Shown here one piece after another: positions 27,013 to 29,602 of a DNA stretch of 29,602 nt; the stretch's first letter is position 1, and every line of letters begins with the position of its first letter. The notes under the pieces were generated by a model. It made no database searches. It had not been told where the DNA came from and worked only from the letters and a program-made list of their open reading frames with translations. Origin of the DNA: a virus; the IMG/VR virus record IMGVR_UViG_3300021963_000480, positions 1-29,602 of that record; one strand, written 5' to 3'. The translations under genes and the position numbers were made by a program.

Positions 27013-27672
27013 TTAAGCTTCAAATGTTGAATCAGCTTCAATAGCTACATAATACACTAGATCACCAGCGCCTTTAAAGCGTGAGATCTTTTTAGATGAG
27101 ATAGAAACATCATAGTCACCTGGTACCATCTTAAGGTTGTCAATCTTTAAGTTAACTTTAAACACAGAAGTCGTAGTGCCTAAGGTATATGTGTAAGCAT
27201 TAGACGTTGCATTCTTCTTATCACCAACTACTACATTAATGGTTGATCCATCACCTAACAGTGCTACGTCTGTAGACTTAAGGATTGGCGCAGTCTTAAG
27301 GATCATGGCTAATACGTTTGCTTCTAATTTGAAGTTGATCTCTGCATCAGGGAATATGATCTCTTTCTTAGGTACAACGATAGAGTTTGGTGCTGCAGCA
27401 AAGTACTTGATGCTGCTGTTACCTTGTTTAATTGCCACTGTTTTCTCTGAGAACTCAAGATCTGGATCCTCGAATAATGATAGCACAGCAAGAAACTCGT
27501 TCACATCATAGATGCCGAATTCATTGGGGAATGTTTCAGCGACAGTACATGATGACATGATAGTGTTACTTACTGCGATTGTAGATAGTACATTGCCTGG
27601 TTTAAATAACAAGTTGTTATTAATCGAAGCATAATTTTTAATTAGTGCCAGTGTTTCTTTACTTAGTTTCAT
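27013..27672 (-). CDS. 45: Sliding clamp gp45
   Basis: 219 aa from ATG 27672 (T4: 228); MKLSKETLALIKNYASINNN follows T4 gp45 MKLSKDT-type start, and AAGGAAAATATA precedes it. The open frame to 27690 is dismissed. The trimeric clamp holds gp43 on DNA and in T4 also activates late transcription with gp33/gp55; the TATAAATA boxes in this window suggest the same late system. It overlaps the preceding diphosphohydrolase-like gene by 14 bases. Confidence 0.94.
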   Translation of the reverse strand: MKLSKETLALIKNYASINNNLLFKPGNVLSTIAVSNTIMSSCTVAETFPNEFGIYDVNEFLAVLSLFEDPDLEFSEKTVAIKQGNSSIKYFAAAPNSIVVPKKEIIFPDAEINFKLEANVLAMILKTAPILKSTDVALLGDGSTINVVVGDKKNATSNAYTYTLGTTTSVFKVNLKIDNLKMVPGDYDVSISSKKISRFKGAGDLVYYVAIEADSTFEA

Positions 27673-27997
27673 TATATTTTCCTTCATCAAGATCTAACAT
27701 AAACATTAAACAACAAATCGCATGAGCTATATGATTGACTCCTGTTTCAGGATCATACATTTCACCTTCTTTATATGCCCACAGGTGTCTCTGTGCTGCA
27801 TCAAAATACCTACGATGGCCATCTGGTACTCTGCGCCAATTATCAGGCTCATACTTCTCTGCACCAAATGTCAATACTTTTACCGTCTCGCGTAAAGCAA
27901 GAGGAGGCAATAAACCATATTGTAGTTTACCACCATCAAACTTACGTCCACCTTTGTGGTCTTTACTCTGCGAAATCTTTAATTCGTCTTTAGTCAT
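27659..27997 (-). CDS. dATP/dGTP diphosphohydrolase-like protein (DUF5664 type)
   Basis: 112 aa. GGRKFDGGKLQYGLLPPLAL, then LTFGAEKYEPDNWRRVPDG, RHLWAYKEGEMYDPETGVNH and IAHAICCLMFMLDLDEG form the signature of a small phage family named dATP/dGTP diphosphohydrolase, N-terminal. It probably cleaves purine deoxynucleotides as part of pool control. AGGAGATACG precedes ATG 27997. Confidence 0.75.
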   Translation of the reverse strand: MTKDELKISQSKDHKGGRKFDGGKLQYGLLPPLALRETVKVLTFGAEKYEPDNWRRVPDGHRRYFDAAQRHLWAYKEGEMYDPETGVNHIAHAICCLMFMLDLDEGKYNETK

Positions 27998-28040
27998 CGT
28001 ATCTCCTCTGTTTAGAACTCTTAGTTAAGAACTCTAAAGA

Positions 28041-28061
28041 GAGGAGGCATTGCGCCTCCTC
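28041..28061 (-). terminator. Hairpin terminator candidate
   Basis: GAGGAGGC, loop GCAAT, GCCTCCTC on the minus strand, then TCTTTAGAG. The 8-bp GC-rich stem is strong and sits in the 90-base gap between the 28088 gene and the diphosphohydrolase gene. The U-tract is short, so it may be partial. No gene is in the gap. Confidence 0.6.
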
Positions 28062-28087
28062 GTGCTGACTTACTAGAGTTGATACTC

Positions 28088-28474
28088 TTAGAATGCTGAA
28101 GCACCTAATACTGCGTAAGCTGCAGCAATCATTTTACGTGATGGTGTGCCTAATGTGTAGCGAACTGTTGGTTCACCGTTCCACATTTTGCCAGAGTTTG
28201 CATAAACTGCATAACCCTTCATACGTAATTGACGAACTGCTTCATGCGGGTTAGCAAGACCAAATCGTGCAGTGATTTGTTTAGCAGTTACTGTTTTACC
28301 TGATTTAAGGTATTTGATTAATGATGATGTTGCTGACATACTATTACTCCTTGAATATGCGACATTACGGGAAATGCGGATAAGATCGTCGCTTGTCTTA
28401 CCAGATACTGAACCATTATACACTAATGGTGAATTAAAGTTAAATAATTTTTTGATAGTTTTTGTTATAGTCAT
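28088..28474 (-). CDS. Putative winged-helix/HTH small protein
   Basis: 128 aa. After a 45-residue N-terminal part (SPLVYNGSVSGKTSDDLIRI) comes SATSSLIKYLKSGKTVTAKQ, then ITARFGLANPHEAVRQLRMK and a YTLGTPSRK strand, which reads like a winged helix. ATG 28336 has a strong AAGGAGTAATAGT inside the gene, so a short 82-residue form starting MSATSS may be made as well as, or instead of, the long one (the long start has no visible ribosome site). A DNA-binding role is likely but unproven. Confidence 0.7.
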   Translation of the reverse strand: MTITKTIKKLFNFNSPLVYNGSVSGKTSDDLIRISRNVAYSRSNSMSATSSLIKYLKSGKTVTAKQITARFGLANPHEAVRQLRMKGYAVYANSGKMWNGEPTVRYTLGTPSRKMIAAAYAVLGASAF

Positions 28475-28480
28475 AATATA

Positions 28481-28816
28481 TTACGGTTTTAAGCCGTATT
28501 CCTTGATCACGTTATTTAATAATGGTGAGAACTTTGTTAAGTCCACCACCGCTTCTACTTTTCCACTGTGAAAATCTTCCAATTCCGAGTCAGTGGGCCT
28601 CGGAAATCCATAAACACCTTTAATCTTTTTGTTTTCTGGTTTAATCAACCAGTTTGGATAACCTAACTTAGGCGATCCAGCATTCCTTGTTTGAAGCATC
28701 TCATCATGATAAAACTTCATATCGTCTAACGTTATATCTTCAAAGTCGTGGTCGAACCTACTCATTACATAGACCACGTATTGCTTTTGTGTTGGCTTTA
28801 ACTCTGCAAATCTCAT
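28481..28816 (-). CDS. Unknown 111-aa protein
   Basis: Overlaps the CobS-like stop by four bases (ATGA). N-terminus MRFAELKPTQKQYVVYVMSR, then LDDMKFYHDEMLQTR and a Pro-rich KKIKGVYGFPRPTDSE. Acidic, mixed alpha/beta. I do not recognise the family. Confidence 0.75.
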   Translation of the reverse strand: MRFAELKPTQKQYVVYVMSRFDHDFEDITLDDMKFYHDEMLQTRNAGSPKLGYPNWLIKPENKKIKGVYGFPRPTDSELEDFHSGKVEAVVDLTKFSPLLNNVIKEYGLKP

Positions 28817-29602
28817 GGTGTTACCGTTTGTCCTGCTGTCGCAGCGTTATAAGCATCGGTTATTGTGTAAGCTGCAGCATCGCTAGCATTCACCGGATCC
28901 GCTACAACCTCAGGTGCTGGGTTTGCAATCTTATCGAATACATCCATGAATGCAGCTTTGGTTTGCGGATCGAAACGATTACAGCATAACTCGATTGCTT
29001 TCTCCTTCTTTTTGAAGATTGAGAATGCTCGTACGATATGAGTCATACGACGTGTTGTGATAGTCTCGTCTACACCACCGTCTTCGAATGTACGACGGAT
29101 AGCGTCAGCCCATTTAATAAGGGTGTCTGCAAAATCTTGGTCTTCGCATTCATAATGCTTCATAAGGTTTTTAACGATCTTCATTTCAGTCGCTGCGTTA
29201 GGATATTCTTGTTCGAATGTCACTGCGAAACGCTCTAAGAATGCTTCGTTAAGTACGTTTGTACCGATATATCGGCCATCGTCTGAACCTTTACCTTTAG
29301 TGTTAGCTGTAGCAATGATGTTAAAGCCAGCAGCTGGAACGATTACCTCGTTCTTAAGTTTAAAGTAATAAGGCTTGCCTTCTAAGATTGGTTGTAGACA
29401 CAATAGTGTGTTAGCTGAACCAGCATCGACTTCGTCAAGCAATAATGTATAACCATTACGCATCGCGATTAGCACAGGACCTTCCACGATCTCTACGTTA
29501 CCATCTTGAAGAGTCTTAGCACCAATTAGTTGCTCTTCGTCAGACATCATGTTAAGGTTAACACGAATGAGTGGCTTATTAAACTTAGCACAGATCTGCT
29601 CG
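28813..29602 (-). CDS. cobS: CobS-like AAA+ ATPase, 5' end cut by window edge
   Basis: At least 262 aa; the frame is open to the right edge, so ATG 29550 is internal and the Walker A region lies outside. Visible: PLIRVNLNMMSDEEQLIGAK, Walker B YTLLLDEVDAGS, sensor ATANTKGKGSDDG, and LNEAFLERFAVTFEQEYP with the arginine finger region. This is the MoxR/CobS group; in cobalt chelatase CobS works with CobT and CobN. Phage copies are widespread in marine T4-like phages and their role is debated. The Ala-rich C-terminus is unusual. Confidence 0.85.
   Translation of the reverse strand, partial: EQICAKFNKPLIRVNLNMMSDEEQLIGAKTLQDGNVEIVEGPVLIAMRNGYTLLLDEVDAGSANTLLCLQPILEGKPYYFKLKNEVIVPAAGFNIIATANTKGKGSDDGRYIGTNVLNEAFLERFAVTFEQEYPNAATEMKIVKNLMKHYECEDQDFADTLIKWADAIRRTFEDGGVDETITTRRMTHIVRAFSIFKKKEKAIELCCNRFDPQTKAAFMDVFDKIANPAPEVVADPVNASDAAAYTITDAYNAATAGQTVTP

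Noticed and set aside
1-29602. tRNA genes, CRISPR arrays, IS elements
   Set aside because: No cloverleaf with CCA-proximal TTC arm, no regularly spaced repeats and no transposase-like frame noticed on reading both strands; a tRNAscan run would settle tRNAs.

Overview
The window is part of the genome of a T4-like tailed phage (contractile-tail type). It carries T4 replication-core homologues: sliding clamp gp45, clamp loader gp44/gp62, RegA, DNA polymerase gp43, DNA ligase gp30, UvsX, helicase gp41, dCMP hydroxymethylase gp42 and dCMP deaminase. A CobS-like AAA+ ATPase, an Hsp20, a phage ribosomal protein bS21 and a PqqA-like peptide suggest a marine T4-like phage. The host cannot be fixed from this sequence. 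All real genes lie on the minus strand, tightly packed with many ATGA/TAATG overlaps, so transcription runs from high to low coordinates. I saw no tRNA, IS element or CRISPR array.

Layout in transcription order (right to left). 29602-27659: end of a cobS-like gene, small unknowns and a dATP/dGTP diphosphohydrolase-like protein. 27672-24700: gp45, gp44, two small genes, gp62, regA. 24632-24106: a short unit holding a 23-aa PqqA-like peptide gene split by a 242-nt group I intron, closed by a strong terminator. 24058-23564: a free-standing HNH endonuclease with its own late-type promoter. 23468-21356: an 11-aa leader ORF, bS21, several very small genes, Hsp20 and an LSm-like protein. 21354-16883: a discrete five-gene operon (UDG-like, two putative DNA-hypermodification proteins, a PLP fold-type-II enzyme, an SGNH-like protein). 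16854-11664: small phage proteins, an envelope trio (LPP20-like lipoprotein, small membrane protein, FlgT/LPP20-like secreted protein) and a metallophosphoesterase. 11528-8966: small genes, ligase, GIY-YIG-like protein. 8960-5269: DNA polymerase, lipoprotein, MazG-like and nuclease-like proteins. 5261-761: Nmad1, gp42, dCMP deaminase, UvsX, gp41, ending in a UUCG-loop terminator. 744-1: an incomplete unknown gene.

Eight near-identical promoters (TGTACW, 17-bp spacer, TATAAT-like) divide the window into these units. TATAAATA boxes like T4 late promoters mark others. Several promoters sit so close to the start codon that the mRNA should be leaderless.

Two systems stand out. First, dCMP hydroxymethylase (with the diagnostic Asp in place of the thymidylate-synthase Asn) and Nmad1, together with the 16883-21319 operon, suggest that the phage makes 5-hydroxymethylcytosine and then elaborates it by a pathway I cannot match to a described one. 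Second, the group I intron interrupts pqqA next to its conserved E-V-T-x-Y core, and an HNH endonuclease follows directly downstream, an arrangement that recalls intron/free-standing endonuclease pairs. Functions in the hypermodification operon are inferred from motifs remembered from families and need profile searches.
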